In this document: one piece after another, positions 40,628-49,861 of the stretch | How positions within the stretch are numbered: position 1 is the first letter of the stretch | Layout of the letters: each line of letters begins with the position of its first letter | Source: Defluviicoccus sp. | GTDB lineage: Bacteria; Pseudomonadota; Alphaproteobacteria; MPNO01 | Reading direction: 5' to 3' | Length of the DNA: 49,938 nucleotides | NCBI GenBank assembly: GCA_022823775.1 | Contig: JAJEHI010000173.1 | Location: 1 to 49,938, forward strand | The notes under the pieces: generated by a model | What the model was told of the DNA's origin: nothing | What the model saw: only the letters and a program-made list of their open reading frames with translations | The model's database searches: none | Made by a program: the position numbers and the translations under genes

Positions 40628-41305
40628 TCAACCCGCCATGTAGCGGGCGGTGCTTTCCTTGAGCGCCGCCCGCACCGAACGGTCCTTGGTCGAGAACACG
40701 TGGTAGTCGTTGACGAGGTCGTTCTGCAGAACGCCGACGATGATCTGGAAGCAAAAGCTCAGCCGGATCTTCGCGTCTTCCGGAGTGAATTGGGGAAAGG
40801 CGTCCGGGAGCGCGGCGTGATAGTAGGCGACGATCCGCCTCGCGGACGCCCGCATCGGCGCCCAGGGATCGTCCGGCTCCAGTATCCTTAGCAACGCCTC
40901 GCGCAGGACGCCGCGATACCGCCCGGAAAAGATATCGGCCATCAGATCGACCAGCTCGTCGAGCGCCCGGTCGGGTCCCATCTCCCGGAGCAGATCTTCC
41001 GACACGCGTGCGTCGATCTGCCGGTTGCAGTCGGCGATCGTAGCCGCCGTGAGCGCGCGGAAATAGGCCTCCTTGTCCCGGAAGCGGGTGTAGAAGCTAC
41101 CGACGGAGCACTGGCAGGCTGCCGCGAGATCGGTAATCCGCAAGTCCCTGAAACGCCTGGCGTTAAGCGCTTCGAAACCGGCTTGGATGTAGGCGTCCCT
41201 GATACGGATGCTGCGCTGCTGCGTCGCCTTGAAGACGCCCGGTACGTTGTCCTCGATTACGGGCGCCTCCGCTTGCAAGTCTTCCATCCCGTGCCGTTCG
41301 ATCAT
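40628..41305 (-). CDS. TetR-family transcriptional regulator
   Basis: A 225-residue regulator. The N-terminal helix-turn-helix is ALNARRFRDLRITDLAAACQ CSVGSFYTRFRDKEAYFRAL, followed by an all-helical ligand-binding region. It is convergent with the phosphoesterase (11 bp apart) and divergent from the TRAP operon at 41482, which it probably represses from the palindrome at 41347-41360. The start is ATG 41305; ATG 41287 is an alternative with equally weak ribosome site. Confidence 0.88.
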   Translation of the reverse strand: MIERHGMEDLQAEAPVIEDNVPGVFKATQQRSIRIRDAYIQAGFEALNARRFRDLRITDLAAACQCSVGSFYTRFRDKEAYFRALTAATIADCNRQIDARVSEDLLREMGPDRALDELVDLMADIFSGRYRGVLREALLRILEPDDPWAPMRASARRIVAYYHAALPDAFPQFTPEDAKIRLSFCFQIIVGVLQNDLVNDYHVFSTKDRSVRAALKESTARYMAG

Positions 41306-41346
41306 GGATCGAAGCTAGCCCGTTACCCGCCGCGCCGTCAATATAG

Positions 41347-41360
41347 ATATGAATTCATAT
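41347..41360. promoter_or_regulatory. Candidate TetR operator
   Basis: ATATGAATTCATAT is a perfect 14-bp palindrome in an AT-rich island, 42 bp from the TetR start and directly upstream of a TTGACA promoter box for the TRAP operon. Position and symmetry fit an operator. Confidence 0.6.
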
Positions 41361-41369
41361 TCATTTTTG

Positions 41370-41399
41370 TTGACAGCCCTCCCTGCCGCCGCCTATGTT
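41370..41399 (+). promoter_or_regulatory. Sigma-70-type promoter of the TRAP operon
   Basis: -35 TTGACA (41370-41375), 18-bp spacer, -10 TATGTT (41394-41399). The dctP start is about 80 nt downstream. Confidence 0.5.
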
Positions 41400-41481
41400 C
41401 GGCGCCCGGTCCGAATAATGCGGGTCGGGACCAACGGTGCCGCCCATGCGACAAGACGCGGCGGGTTGAAGGGAGAGACAG

Positions 41482-42492
41482 ATGAACAGATTTGGCTTGG
41501 CGATCGCCGGTATGACGACCGCCGCGTTGCTTGCCACCGCACAGGACGGCGCCGCGGCGACGAAGCTGCGGATCGCGAACTGGCTGCCGCCGGTCCACCA
41601 CATGTCGCAAACGCTGCGGGCGTGGGCGGACGAGTTGGAGAAGGCTTCGAGCGGCGATCTCAAGGTCGAGGTAATGACCGCGCCGCTCGCCAAGCCGGAC
41701 GGGCAGTACGACCTCGCGAAGAAGGGCGTCGTCGACATCGCCTGGAGCGTGGCCGCCTACCACCCGAAGCGCTTCTGGAAGCTGATGGCGGTGGAGACGC
41801 CCTTCGCCGCCCCGACCGCGGAAGCCGCAGGCGTCGCCGCGTGGCGCTGGTACGAGAAGCACGGGTTCATGGCCGAGGACACCAAGGACACCAGGCTTCT
41901 GGCCCTGTTCGCGCACGCGCCACACCTCTATCACAGCGCCAAACCGTTGACGAAGCTCGCCGATTTCAAGGACATGAAGATCCGCACCGGCGGCAACGGC
42001 GTGAAGATCGCCAAGATTCTGGGCGCCGTGCCGGTATTCATGCCGCCCGGCGCGACCAACGAGTCGCTAGCCAAGGGAACGCTGGACGCCTCACAGTTCC
42101 CTTGGGAATCGGTCAAGGGCTTCCGGCTTGCCGGCGTGACCAGCCACCACCTCAAGATTCCCGGCGGGACCTATGCAGGCATCTTCTTCCTGACCATGAG
42201 CCCCAAGACCTGGAAGAAGCTCTCCGCCAACCAGAAAGCCGCGGTCGAGAAGGTCAGCGGCGAGTGGGGTTCGCGGTTCATCTCGAAGAAGTGGGACGCG
42301 GCGGAGCAGGCCGGGATGGATGCCGCCAAGGCGGACGGCAACACGATCACCGTGCTGAGCGACGCGGAAACCGCGAAGGTCAGGAAAATGGTGCAGCCGA
42401 TCACCGATGCCTGGGTCGCGAAAGCCGACAAGGCGGGGCTCGACGGAAAGGCGCTGCTGGCCGATTACCACGCCATCGTGTCGGGCCTCTGA
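41482..42492 (+). CDS. dctP: TRAP transporter substrate-binding protein (DctP)
   Basis: A 336-residue protein with a short signal peptide (MNRFGLAIAGMTTAALLATA.., cleavage near 25) and DctP-type fold: LRIANWLPPVHHMSQTLRAW, VVDIAWSVAAYHP, the DMKIRTGGNGVKIAKILGAV block with the Arg that binds the ligand carboxylate, and FPWESVKGFRLAGV. It delivers an organic acid to DctQM. GAAGGGAGAG precedes the ATG. Confidence 0.92.
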   Translation: MNRFGLAIAGMTTAALLATAQDGAAATKLRIANWLPPVHHMSQTLRAWADELEKASSGDLKVEVMTAPLAKPDGQYDLAKKGVVDIAWSVAAYHPKRFWKLMAVETPFAAPTAEAAGVAAWRWYEKHGFMAEDTKDTRLLALFAHAPHLYHSAKPLTKLADFKDMKIRTGGNGVKIAKILGAVPVFMPPGATNESLAKGTLDASQFPWESVKGFRLAGVTSHHLKIPGGTYAGIFFLTMSPKTWKKLSANQKAAVEKVSGEWGSRFISKKWDAAEQAGMDAAKADGNTITVLSDAETAKVRKMVQPITDAWVAKADKAGLDGKALLADYHAIVSGL

Positions 42493-42509
42493 CCGGCGGC
42501 CAGCGGGGT

Positions 42510-43010
42510 GTGATCCCCTTCCTCGATCGCGGGATCGGGCGGGCGGCGTCGGGGCTCGCCCGCTTCGCCGCCCTGGTGCTCGCGGGCATCATGGCGATGA
42601 CCTTCCTCGACGTGGTCGGGCGCACGTTCTTCGGGCGCGCGCTCGTCGGCACCGTGGAAAGCGTCGAGCTGATGATGGGCGTGCTGGTGTTCTGCGGCCT
42701 CGCGATTACCGAGATCAATCGTCGGCATATCGTCGTCGAGACCTTCCAGAACCTGTTCCCTCCGCGCGCCCGGCGCGCCTCCGAGATCGTCAACTCCGTG
42801 CTCGCCGTCGTCGTGACCGGGTTTCTCGCCTGGCGGCTCCTGGTGAAGACGGGAGAAATCGTCGAGGAGCAGGAATACACCCAAATCTGGGAGCTGCCGT
42901 TCTGGCCCACCGCTCTCATCATGTCTGTCGGCATCTGCGTCTTCCTGCTGGCCCTGGTCGCGCGCCTTATCGACGACCTGCGCGGCTCCCGGGACGGGGC
43001 GCGGGACTGA
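42510..43010 (+). CDS. dctQ: TRAP transporter small membrane subunit (DctQ)
   Basis: A 166-residue membrane protein with four helices. Seen: ALVLAGIMAMTFLDVVGRTF, VESVELMMGVLVFCGLAITE, NRRHIVVETF and ELPFWPTALIMSVG, the usual DctQ pattern. The start is GTG 42510, 17 nt after the dctP stop; the ribosome site is weak. Confidence 0.87.
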   Translation: MIPFLDRGIGRAASGLARFAALVLAGIMAMTFLDVVGRTFFGRALVGTVESVELMMGVLVFCGLAITEINRRHIVVETFQNLFPPRARRASEIVNSVLAVVVTGFLAWRLLVKTGEIVEEQEYTQIWELPFWPTALIMSVGICVFLLALVARLIDDLRGSRDGARD

Positions 43011-43015
43011 ACGCG

Positions 43016-44320
43016 ATGGAGACCGGGCTCCTCGTTCCTCTGGTGTTTGCGCTGCTGTTCGGCGCCCTGTTCCTCGGGGCCCATCTCGGGCTGGCGATGT
43101 CGGGCGCCGCCGTGTTCGGCACGGCGATGATCATCGGGCCGGATGCCGCGCTCTCGCTGGCCGGGATCTCGGTCTTCGAGTCGGCGCAGAGCTTCGATCT
43201 GGCGGTGATCCCGCTCTTCGTGCTGATGGGGGATTTCGCTGCGAGGTCCGGCATCAGCTCCGACCTCTACGCCGCTTTCAATGTCTGGCTGCGCCGCAGC
43301 CGGGCGGGCCTCGCCCATGCCAGCATTTCCGCCTGCGCCGCGTTCGGCGCGGTGTGCGGGTCTTCGCTCGCGACGGCGGCGACCATGGGCCGCGTGGCGC
43401 TCCCCGAGATGCGGCGCTTCGGGTACAGCGACCGGCTGGCGACCGGGGCCATCGCGGCGGGCGGGACCATCGGCATCCTGATCCCGCCCAGCGTCATCAT
43501 GCTGATCTACGGCATCTTGACCGAGACCAGCATCGGAGACCTGTTCATCGCGGGCGTCGTCCCCGGCCTCCTTCTCACGCTTTTCTTCATGATCACCGTG
43601 CTGGTCGTGGTGCGCATCAATCCGTCGAGCGCACCTCAACTTTCCGACGAGGAGGAGCATGACACCGACTCCGCGATCTTCGGAAAGATATGGTCGACCG
43701 TGGTGCTATTCGTCCTGGTGATCGGCGGAATCTATGCCGGGATCTTCACCCCGACCGAGGCGGCCGGCATCGGCGCGGTGGGCGCGCTGGCGATCGGAGC
43801 CGCCATGCGCCGGCTCGGTCTTTCCGACATTCTCCATTGCCTGATCGACACCGTCCAGACGACGGCGATGATCTTCCTGATCCTGATCGGCGCGATCCTG
43901 TTCTCCGGATTCCTCTCCTTGAGCGGCACGCCCGCGCTGCTTGGCGGCTGGATCGTCGGCCTCGACCTGTCGCCGACCATGACGGTGGTGCTGATAATCG
44001 GCATCTACATCCTGCTCGGCGCCTTTCTCGACACGATGGCGATGATCATCCTTTCGATACCCATCTTCTTCCCCATCGTCTCGGGCATGGGTCTCGATCC
44101 CGTCTGGTTCGGAATTATCGTGGTGATCTCGGTCGAGCTGGCGCTCATCACCCCGCCGATGGGGATCAATGTCTTCGTGATCCGCGGTCTCGCCAGCGAT
44201 GTCTCGCTCGCGCAGGTGTTCCTCGGCGTGCTGCCGTTCTGCGGCGCGCTGATCGCGTTGATCGCGCTCGTGGTGGCGGTGCCCGAGATCGTCACCGTCC
44301 TGCCTATGCTGGGTCGCTGA
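43016..44320 (+). CDS. dctM: TRAP transporter large permease (DctM)
   Basis: A 434-residue permease with about twelve helices. Signatures are VIPLFVLMGDFAARSGISSD, AAFGAVCGSSLATAATMG, GTIGILIPPSVIMLIYGILT and LITPPMGINVFVIRGLA. The stop shares a base with the next ATG (TGATG). Confidence 0.93.
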   Translation: METGLLVPLVFALLFGALFLGAHLGLAMSGAAVFGTAMIIGPDAALSLAGISVFESAQSFDLAVIPLFVLMGDFAARSGISSDLYAAFNVWLRRSRAGLAHASISACAAFGAVCGSSLATAATMGRVALPEMRRFGYSDRLATGAIAAGGTIGILIPPSVIMLIYGILTETSIGDLFIAGVVPGLLLTLFFMITVLVVVRINPSSAPQLSDEEEHDTDSAIFGKIWSTVVLFVLVIGGIYAGIFTPTEAAGIGAVGALAIGAAMRRLGLSDILHCLIDTVQTTAMIFLILIGAILFSGFLSLSGTPALLGGWIVGLDLSPTMTVVLIIGIYILLGAFLDTMAMIILSIPIFFPIVSGMGLDPVWFGIIVVISVELALITPPMGINVFVIRGLASDVSLAQVFLGVLPFCGALIALIALVVAVPEIVTVLPMLGR

Positions 44321-44751
44321 TGAAGATCGTCAAGAACAAATCCCGCCAGCGTGTCGAGGAAATCCCCCGGGATGCGGCAGCGGCGGAAACCGATTCCGAT
44401 CTCGCCCACAGGAAACTGATTGCGAAGTTCGAGGAGGGGTTCACCAGGCAGGACCTGCAAGCGATCGGCGAGTGCCTGCTTCCCTCCTTCGAATGGCGAA
44501 TGCCCAACGGCGAGGTTGCCTATGGCAGGGAAAACGCCCTTGCCGCCATGGAAAGGCGCTTCGGGATGCCGAACGGTCCCCGGTTCAGCCGCTCCGTCTG
44601 GCGGTTCCGGGGGCGGACCGTGATCCAGACCTATCGTGTCGAGTATCTCGGTCCCGACGGGCGGTGGCGGAAGTCGCGGGGCATGGACCTGTACAAGATC
44701 CGCGACGGCCTCATCGCCCGCAAGGACGCATACTGGAAGATGATCCCGTGA
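44320..44751 (+). CDS. NTF2-like (SnoaL-type) small protein
   Basis: A 143-residue protein. From about residue 28 it reads like an NTF2/SnoaL-fold cone: HRKLIAKFEEGFTRQDLQAI, CLLPSFEWRMPNGEVAYGRE, VWRFRGRTVIQTYRVEYLG and MDLYKIRDGLIARKDAYWK. Such proteins act as isomerases, dehydratases or ligand carriers. It is co-translated with dctM. The first 25 residues are basic and unconserved. The function in the pathway is not predictable. Confidence 0.7.
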   Translation: MKIVKNKSRQRVEEIPRDAAAAETDSDLAHRKLIAKFEEGFTRQDLQAIGECLLPSFEWRMPNGEVAYGRENALAAMERRFGMPNGPRFSRSVWRFRGRTVIQTYRVEYLGPDGRWRKSRGMDLYKIRDGLIARKDAYWKMIP

Positions 44752-44773
44752 CAGCCCAGCCGGAGACCCGCCC

Positions 44774-45022
44774 ATGAAGATCGCGTCGGCCGCCGGAGAG
44801 TTCGAGTTCCATGTCGAGACCCTGAAAGTGGCGGGAGATGACGTCGTCGTCCTCGGCAAGATGGGGGTGTGGGAGGCCGAGACCTCCATGGACCGGGACG
44901 ACGTGCTGAAGATGCTGCGGCTGACGGTCGGCAACCCGTCGTTCTGGGGATTCTCTCTGAGGCTTCTGCCATACGCGGTATTCGGCCGGAAGCGGAACCG
45001 AGGGAGCGCAACGGATGAGTGA
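44774..45022 (+). CDS. Small uncharacterised protein
   Basis: An 82-residue protein: beta-rich N-terminal half (GEFEFHVETLKVAGDDVVVL) and a C-terminal part with MLRLTVGNPSFWGFSLRLLP. I do not recognise a family. GGAG lies about 9 nt before the ATG, and the gene overlaps the next by 8 bp, so it is probably translated and works with the nitroreductase-like protein. Confidence 0.6.
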   Translation: MKIASAAGEFEFHVETLKVAGDDVVVLGKMGVWEAETSMDRDDVLKMLRLTVGNPSFWGFSLRLLPYAVFGRKRNRGSATDE

Positions 45023-46343
45023 GCAAAAGCCGCCGGGCCTGCCGCCCCAGGCCGAGGCCGCGTGGGACTTTCCCCTGTTCGACGCGATCATGGGCCGCCG
45101 GTCGCGGCGTTTCGGCCTCGGCATGGAGATGGCGAAGGGGCCGTTCCGCCACCGCTCCGACAAGGAACCGGTGCCTCTCGACGATCTGGAAACGGCGATC
45201 CTGATCGCCGCCGCCACCGCGACGACCGGTCCCATCCTGGCGGAAACCGAGCTGCCCGGCGGCATGGTCAAGACGATCGGCAAGCCCTACCCGTCGGCCA
45301 TGGGCTCGCACCGTGCACGGCTCTTCTTCACCGACGACAGCGGCGTCTACGTCGTGAAGGCGGACCGGGCGACGATGACCAAGATGCGGGAATACGAGAA
45401 CCCCGCCGACCGGGACAAGGTGGTCGGGTTCTACGAGACCTGCGTCGAGAAGCTGGATGACGGCCGCATGGACCTTCCCGCGGTCGAGCCCGGGGTCTGG
45501 CCGCACAACCAGTGGGTCACCAACAAACCCGGCACGACCCTGTTCATGCCCGTGATCGACGTCACCAAGGACATGATCAAGCTGGTCCTCAACCTCTGCG
45601 ACTCCAAGGCAGGACGCTATGCGCGCGACGGAGGCTACTACATCGTCGACGACCGCAACGGAATGCGGCCCTGCGGCAACGAGAGGTGGGTCGAGAGCGG
45701 GTTCCTGTCGAAGAGAAAGGTCCTGCCGCTCTCGCGGCTCGAGAAGATGCTGTCCGACGGGATGCTGGCCGAAGGCGCCTTCATGGGGCAGTTGATGGCG
45801 CTTGCCATGCAGGCGACCGGCATCGGCGGCTGGGTCTATGGCGGCTTCTCTTCCCTCGTGGTACTCGGGGGAACGCCCACCTGCCGCGGGCTCGGATTCC
45901 GTTTCGTGCAGTCGAGCTCCGATCCGTTCCCGGTGCCGGTCGGCCGGGACGGCGTGTTCGAGGCGTTCTGCCCCCCTTTCCACGCCGACATGGATGCCGC
46001 CGTCGACGCCGCGATCGAGGGCATGACCATGAGCATGGACGACTGGGAAGGGCGCGGGATGCTCAAGCCTCATGTCGCCGCCAACGCCGAATTCGACGCG
46101 GCGACGGTTCAGGCCTCTCCCGAGGGCATTCAATGCGTCAAGGATATCTGCGGTTACATCCTCGACACCTATGGCAAGTTCCCGGCGACGGTCGATCCGA
46201 TCCAGCTGACTTTGATGATCCAGGCCCATCACCTCGACCTCGATTTCTATGACGCGCACATGAAGCCAGGGGCATATCTGGAGACCCATCGAGACCATTT
46301 CCGCGATTGGCACGGCGGTGTCGAGCCGCGCAAGAGAAACTGA
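45015..46343 (+). CDS. Large nitroreductase-like protein
   Basis: A protein of 442 residues. The N-terminal part (FDAIMGRRSRRFG, VPLDDLETAILIAAATATTG) resembles the flavin-binding start of nitroreductases, and GAFMGQLMALAMQATGIGGW resembles their later helix. The protein is about twice the usual length, with an insertion-rich middle (about 80-240) and an unassigned C-terminal segment that includes QLTLMIQAHHLDLDFYDAHM. It may be an FMN-dependent reductase of unusual build, or an enzyme of another fold. Its position between the TRAP transporter and an aldehyde dehydrogenase suggests it acts on the imported compound. Confidence 0.5.
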   Translation: MSEQKPPGLPPQAEAAWDFPLFDAIMGRRSRRFGLGMEMAKGPFRHRSDKEPVPLDDLETAILIAAATATTGPILAETELPGGMVKTIGKPYPSAMGSHRARLFFTDDSGVYVVKADRATMTKMREYENPADRDKVVGFYETCVEKLDDGRMDLPAVEPGVWPHNQWVTNKPGTTLFMPVIDVTKDMIKLVLNLCDSKAGRYARDGGYYIVDDRNGMRPCGNERWVESGFLSKRKVLPLSRLEKMLSDGMLAEGAFMGQLMALAMQATGIGGWVYGGFSSLVVLGGTPTCRGLGFRFVQSSSDPFPVPVGRDGVFEAFCPPFHADMDAAVDAAIEGMTMSMDDWEGRGMLKPHVAANAEFDAATVQASPEGIQCVKDICGYILDTYGKFPATVDPIQLTLMIQAHHLDLDFYDAHMKPGAYLETHRDHFRDWHGGVEPRKRN

Positions 46344-46355
46344 GGGAGCCGGACC

Positions 46356-47777
46356 ATGGAACCGTTCCGTCTGGTCATCGACGGCAGGAAGATACCGACC
46401 AAGCGCTGCTTCGAAGTGCTCAACCCTGCGAACGAGAAGCGGGCGGGCCTCGCGCCCGTGGCCCGGAAGAAGGATCTGCACGATGCCGTGCTGGCGGCCC
46501 GCCGCGCGTTCGAGAAGTGGCGGGATGTGCCCGAAGCGCGCCGACAGGCGGCGTGCCTCAAGATCGCCTCGAAGATCGAAAAAAACGCCGAGGAGCTCGC
46601 GCAACTCCTGACCGCCGAGCAGGGCAAGCCCCTGAACGGTCTCGGTTCGCGCTGGGAGATCGGCGGCGCGGTCGCCTGGACCCGCTATACGGCCGGCCTT
46701 TCGCTGCCGGTAAAGGTGCTTCAGGACAACGACGAGGGCAGGGTCGAGCTTCACCGCAAGCCGATCGGCGTGGTGGGTTCCATCACGCCGTGGAATTTCC
46801 CGGTCCTGATCGCGATCTGGCACATCGTGCCGGCGGTGCTGTCCGGCAACACGGTGGTCTGCAAGCCGTCACCCTTCACACCCCTGTCGACGTTGAGGCT
46901 CGTCGAGTTGATGAACGAGGTGCTGCCCAAAGGGGTGGTCAACTGCGTCACCGGCAAGGACAAGCTCGGCGTGGCCATGACGGCCCATGAAGGGATCGGG
47001 AAGATCGTGTTCACCGGATCCTGCGCGACCGGCCGGAAAATCATGGAGAGCGCGGCAGATACCATGAAGCGGCTGACCCTTGAGCTCGGCGGCAACGACG
47101 CGGGTATCGTTCTTCCCGATGTCGATCCTCGGGAGATCGCGGAAGGCCTGTTCTGGGGCGCGTTCATAAACGGCGGCCAGACCTGCGCGGCGCTCAAGCG
47201 GCTCTACGTCCATGACGACGTGTACGACGAGGTCTGCGACGAGCTCGTCGCCTTCGCGCGAAAGATGAAGGTCGGCAAGGGGACGAACGAGGACGCCGTC
47301 ATCGGCCCCATCCAGAACCGGAAACAGTATGAAATCGTCGACGGCCTCGTGCGAAGCGCGAAGAAGAACGGGCGCGTGCTACTCGGCGGGAAACCCGCGA
47401 AGATCCGGAAAAAGCTGGGCCGGAAGGGGTATTTCTACCCCCTCACGATCGTCGCCGACCTCGACAACGGGGACCGGCTGGTGGACGAGGAGCAGTTCGG
47501 GCCCGTGCTGCCGATTATCCGCTATCGCCGGATCGAAGAGGCGATCGAAAAGGCGAACGACAATCCAAACGGCCTCGGCGGTTCGGTCTGGGGCCGCAAC
47601 GCCGAGAAAGCGAGAAGGATCGCCGGGAAACTGGAATGCGGCTCGGTCTGGATCAACAAGCACGGCATGATCCAGCCCAACGCCCCTTTCGGCGGGGTCA
47701 AACAATCCGGCTTCGGCGTCGAGTTCGGCGAGGAAGGCCTGGTGGAATACACCGACATCCAGGTGATGTTTTCCTGA
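46356..47777 (+). CDS. NAD(P)-dependent aldehyde dehydrogenase
   Basis: A 473-residue protein of normal family length. Seen: ITPWNFPVLIAIWHIVPAVL SGNTVVCKPS (cofactor segment), VFTGSCATGRKIM, catalytic Glu in TLELGGNDAGIVL, catalytic Cys in NGGQTCAALKRLYV, EEQFGPVLPII, and PFGGVKQSGFGVEFGEEGLVEY at the C-terminus. It oxidises an aldehyde to a carboxylate, most likely the terminal step for the TRAP substrate. GGGAG precedes the ATG. It is the last gene of the operon. Confidence 0.93.
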   Translation: MEPFRLVIDGRKIPTKRCFEVLNPANEKRAGLAPVARKKDLHDAVLAARRAFEKWRDVPEARRQAACLKIASKIEKNAEELAQLLTAEQGKPLNGLGSRWEIGGAVAWTRYTAGLSLPVKVLQDNDEGRVELHRKPIGVVGSITPWNFPVLIAIWHIVPAVLSGNTVVCKPSPFTPLSTLRLVELMNEVLPKGVVNCVTGKDKLGVAMTAHEGIGKIVFTGSCATGRKIMESAADTMKRLTLELGGNDAGIVLPDVDPREIAEGLFWGAFINGGQTCAALKRLYVHDDVYDEVCDELVAFARKMKVGKGTNEDAVIGPIQNRKQYEIVDGLVRSAKKNGRVLLGGKPAKIRKKLGRKGYFYPLTIVADLDNGDRLVDEEQFGPVLPIIRYRRIEEAIEKANDNPNGLGGSVWGRNAEKARRIAGKLECGSVWINKHGMIQPNAPFGGVKQSGFGVEFGEEGLVEYTDIQVMFS

Positions 47778-47869
47778 GTCGTCCCCCGCGACCGACGAGG
47801 CTCCAGGGACTCCTGCATCTCCTCCGGGGACACGACCGGTCGACACCGTCTCCGCGATACGGTCCCTAA

Positions 47870-49499
47870 CCTGATTTATTCATCACGGCGTGAGGGCGTA
47901 GTGGCGAACGTGGCGTAAGTCGTTGACATCGGGTAGAAATTCGTTGTCCAGCGCATTTCCGCCGAGGCAACGAAAGCGCCACGCCCGCCATGACCGAAGA
48001 TACTCTTCTCCCGTTCGATCTTCCAGCCGTACAACGCAAGAAGGTGACCGCCGATTTCGCCGGCGGGTCGATCTCGTCGGACGGCGGGCTGGTTCTGCTG
48101 CGCGCGGCGGAACGCCGGCTCGTCCTTGCCGAGACGCTGGCGGGCTGCATCCGGGAGTGGCGGGATCCGGAGCGGACGGTCCACACGCTGCCGGCGATGC
48201 TGCGGTTCCGCATGTTCGCGATCGCCTGCGGCTACGAGGATGCCGACGCCCTTCGACAAGCTCAGGAGCGACGAGCTGCGCGCCGATCCGCTGTTCAAGC
48301 TGGCGGTCGGCCGGGCGCCGGAGAGCGGGCGCGATCTGTGTTCCCAGCCCACCATGAGCCGGCTGGAGAACGCGCCCTCGCGCGTCGAGGTAGCGCGCCT
48401 GACGGCGGCCCTGGTCGACGTCTTCTGCCGCTCCTTCCCGATCCCGCCGGCGGCGATCACGCTCGACATCGACGACACCTGCGACGCGGTGCACGGCCAC
48501 CAGCAACTGTCGCTGTTCAACGCCCACCACGACACGCGGTGCTTCCTGCCGATCCATGTCTACCATGTCGAGAGCGGCAAGCCGGTGGCGGTTCTCCTGC
48601 GCCCCGGCAAGACGCCCTCGGGGGTCGAGGTCCGCACCCTTCTCAAGCACCTGACGCGGCGCATCCGCCGGCACTGGCCGCGCACCCGGCTGACCTTCCG
48701 GGGAGACAGCCATTACGGCCGCCGCGAGGCGATGGACTGGTGCGAGGCGAACGGCGTCGACTACATCTTCGGCCTGGCCGGCAACGCCGCGTTGCACAAC
48801 CTCTCCTACCAGGCCGGCGACGATCTCAAGGTGCGCCGCGCCGAGGCCGGCGCGGACCGGATGCGCGGCTTCGCCGACTTCGCCTACGCCGCCCGCTCGT
48901 GGAACCGCCAGCGCCGCGTCGTCGCCCGGCTGGAGGCGACCACCCGCGGCTTCGACGCCCGCTACATCGTCACCTCGCTCACCGGCGAGCCCCGCCGCCT
49001 CTATGAAGGGACCTATTGCGCCCGCGGACAGGCCGAAAACCTGATCAAGCAGCACAAAGTCCAGCTCGCCTCCGGCCGCACCTCCTGCCAGAGCCCGCTC
49101 GCCAACCAGTTCCGGCTGGTCCTGCACACCGCGGCCTACTGGCTGATGCTCGCGCTCCGCGACGCGGTGCCGCGCCGGATGCCGCTCGCCTGGTACGAGT
49201 TCGCTACCCTCCGCCAGAAATTGCTCAAGAATGGCGCCCGGGTGATCGAGAAGGCTGCCCGGGTCCGCATCCACTTCGCCTCGGCCTGTCCCGACGCTGC
49301 CCTGTTCCGCATGCTGGCGGGTCGCCTCGCCGCCTCGGGACCCTGACCGCCGGGGCGACGTGCCCCGCCAGGCCCAGACCCTTCAACCCGTAACCCCGAT
49401 ACCGAAAACCTCAGACCCCGGCACCACAAAGGCGCCGAACGGGAGCTTCTGCGCGCTCGAAATTAGCCGACAAAAGCGGCGTCTCACGAATAAGTCAGG
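47870..49499 (+). mobile_element. IS1380-family insertion sequence (about 1.63 kb)
   Basis: The left end begins CCTGATTTATTCAT and the right end, reverse-complemented, begins CCTGACTTATTCGT (12 of 14 identical). The inverted ends frame a single IS1380-type transposase gene, and the length fits the family. A target duplication is not clear (CTAA left, ATAG right), so the exact ends are uncertain by a few bases. Confidence 0.8.
47990..49346 (+). pseudogene. IS1380-family transposase, frame-disrupted
   Basis: The N-terminal 86 codons (FDLPAVQRKKVTADFAGGSI SSDGGLVLLR to FAIACGYEDAD) and the remainder (LRADPLFKLAVGRAPESGRD to SACPDAALFRML) lie in different frames. They are joined by 22 extra bases at 48248-48269 that contain CTTCGACAAGCTCAGGA. 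Removing 22 nt restores one frame of about 443 codons. Catalytic-region motifs remain: TLDIDDTCDAVHG, RLTFRGDSHYGRREAM and GQAENLIKQHK. The element is therefore probably inactive unless frameshifting occurs. Confidence 0.85.
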
Positions 49500-49861
49500 A
49501 TAGGTTCTTCGAACCCGCTGACGAGGCGAGAGTAACAAGGTTTCCAGCCATTCCATGCTGGTCTGAAACCAACCTGCGACGACCAGCCAATCGACTTCCA
49601 CGAACCTAGCTAGAACCGATAAACAGACTTGCCACCATGGCGGCCGTGGGTAAACCAGCTTCACCAGCGGCTCGTTAACACTGCTCAAGGTAGCGAAGCA
49701 GACGACGACGGGTTCTCGCCTGAATCTCAGCAACTATGTGCACCCTCGAAGGTGATCACGACTGTTTCGACATGGTGCCGCCACCGATTCGTCGCAAGTT
49801 GTGGCCTGGCTATAGCATTTCCCGACTTGGGCGGCTTGCGGCGTGAGCAGCCCTCCCCCGG
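49500..49861. other. Unassigned right-end region
   Basis: A minus-strand open frame (about 49733 down to 49383, ..VKLVYPRPPWWQVCLSVLAR..) runs into the IS end and has no recognisable domain or ribosome site. I see no supported gene between the IS1380 element and the terminal palindromes. Confidence 0.4.

Noticed and set aside
49383-49733. Minus-strand open frame of 116 codons at the right end.
   Set aside because: It runs through the end of the IS1380 element, shows no domain and has no clear ribosome site.
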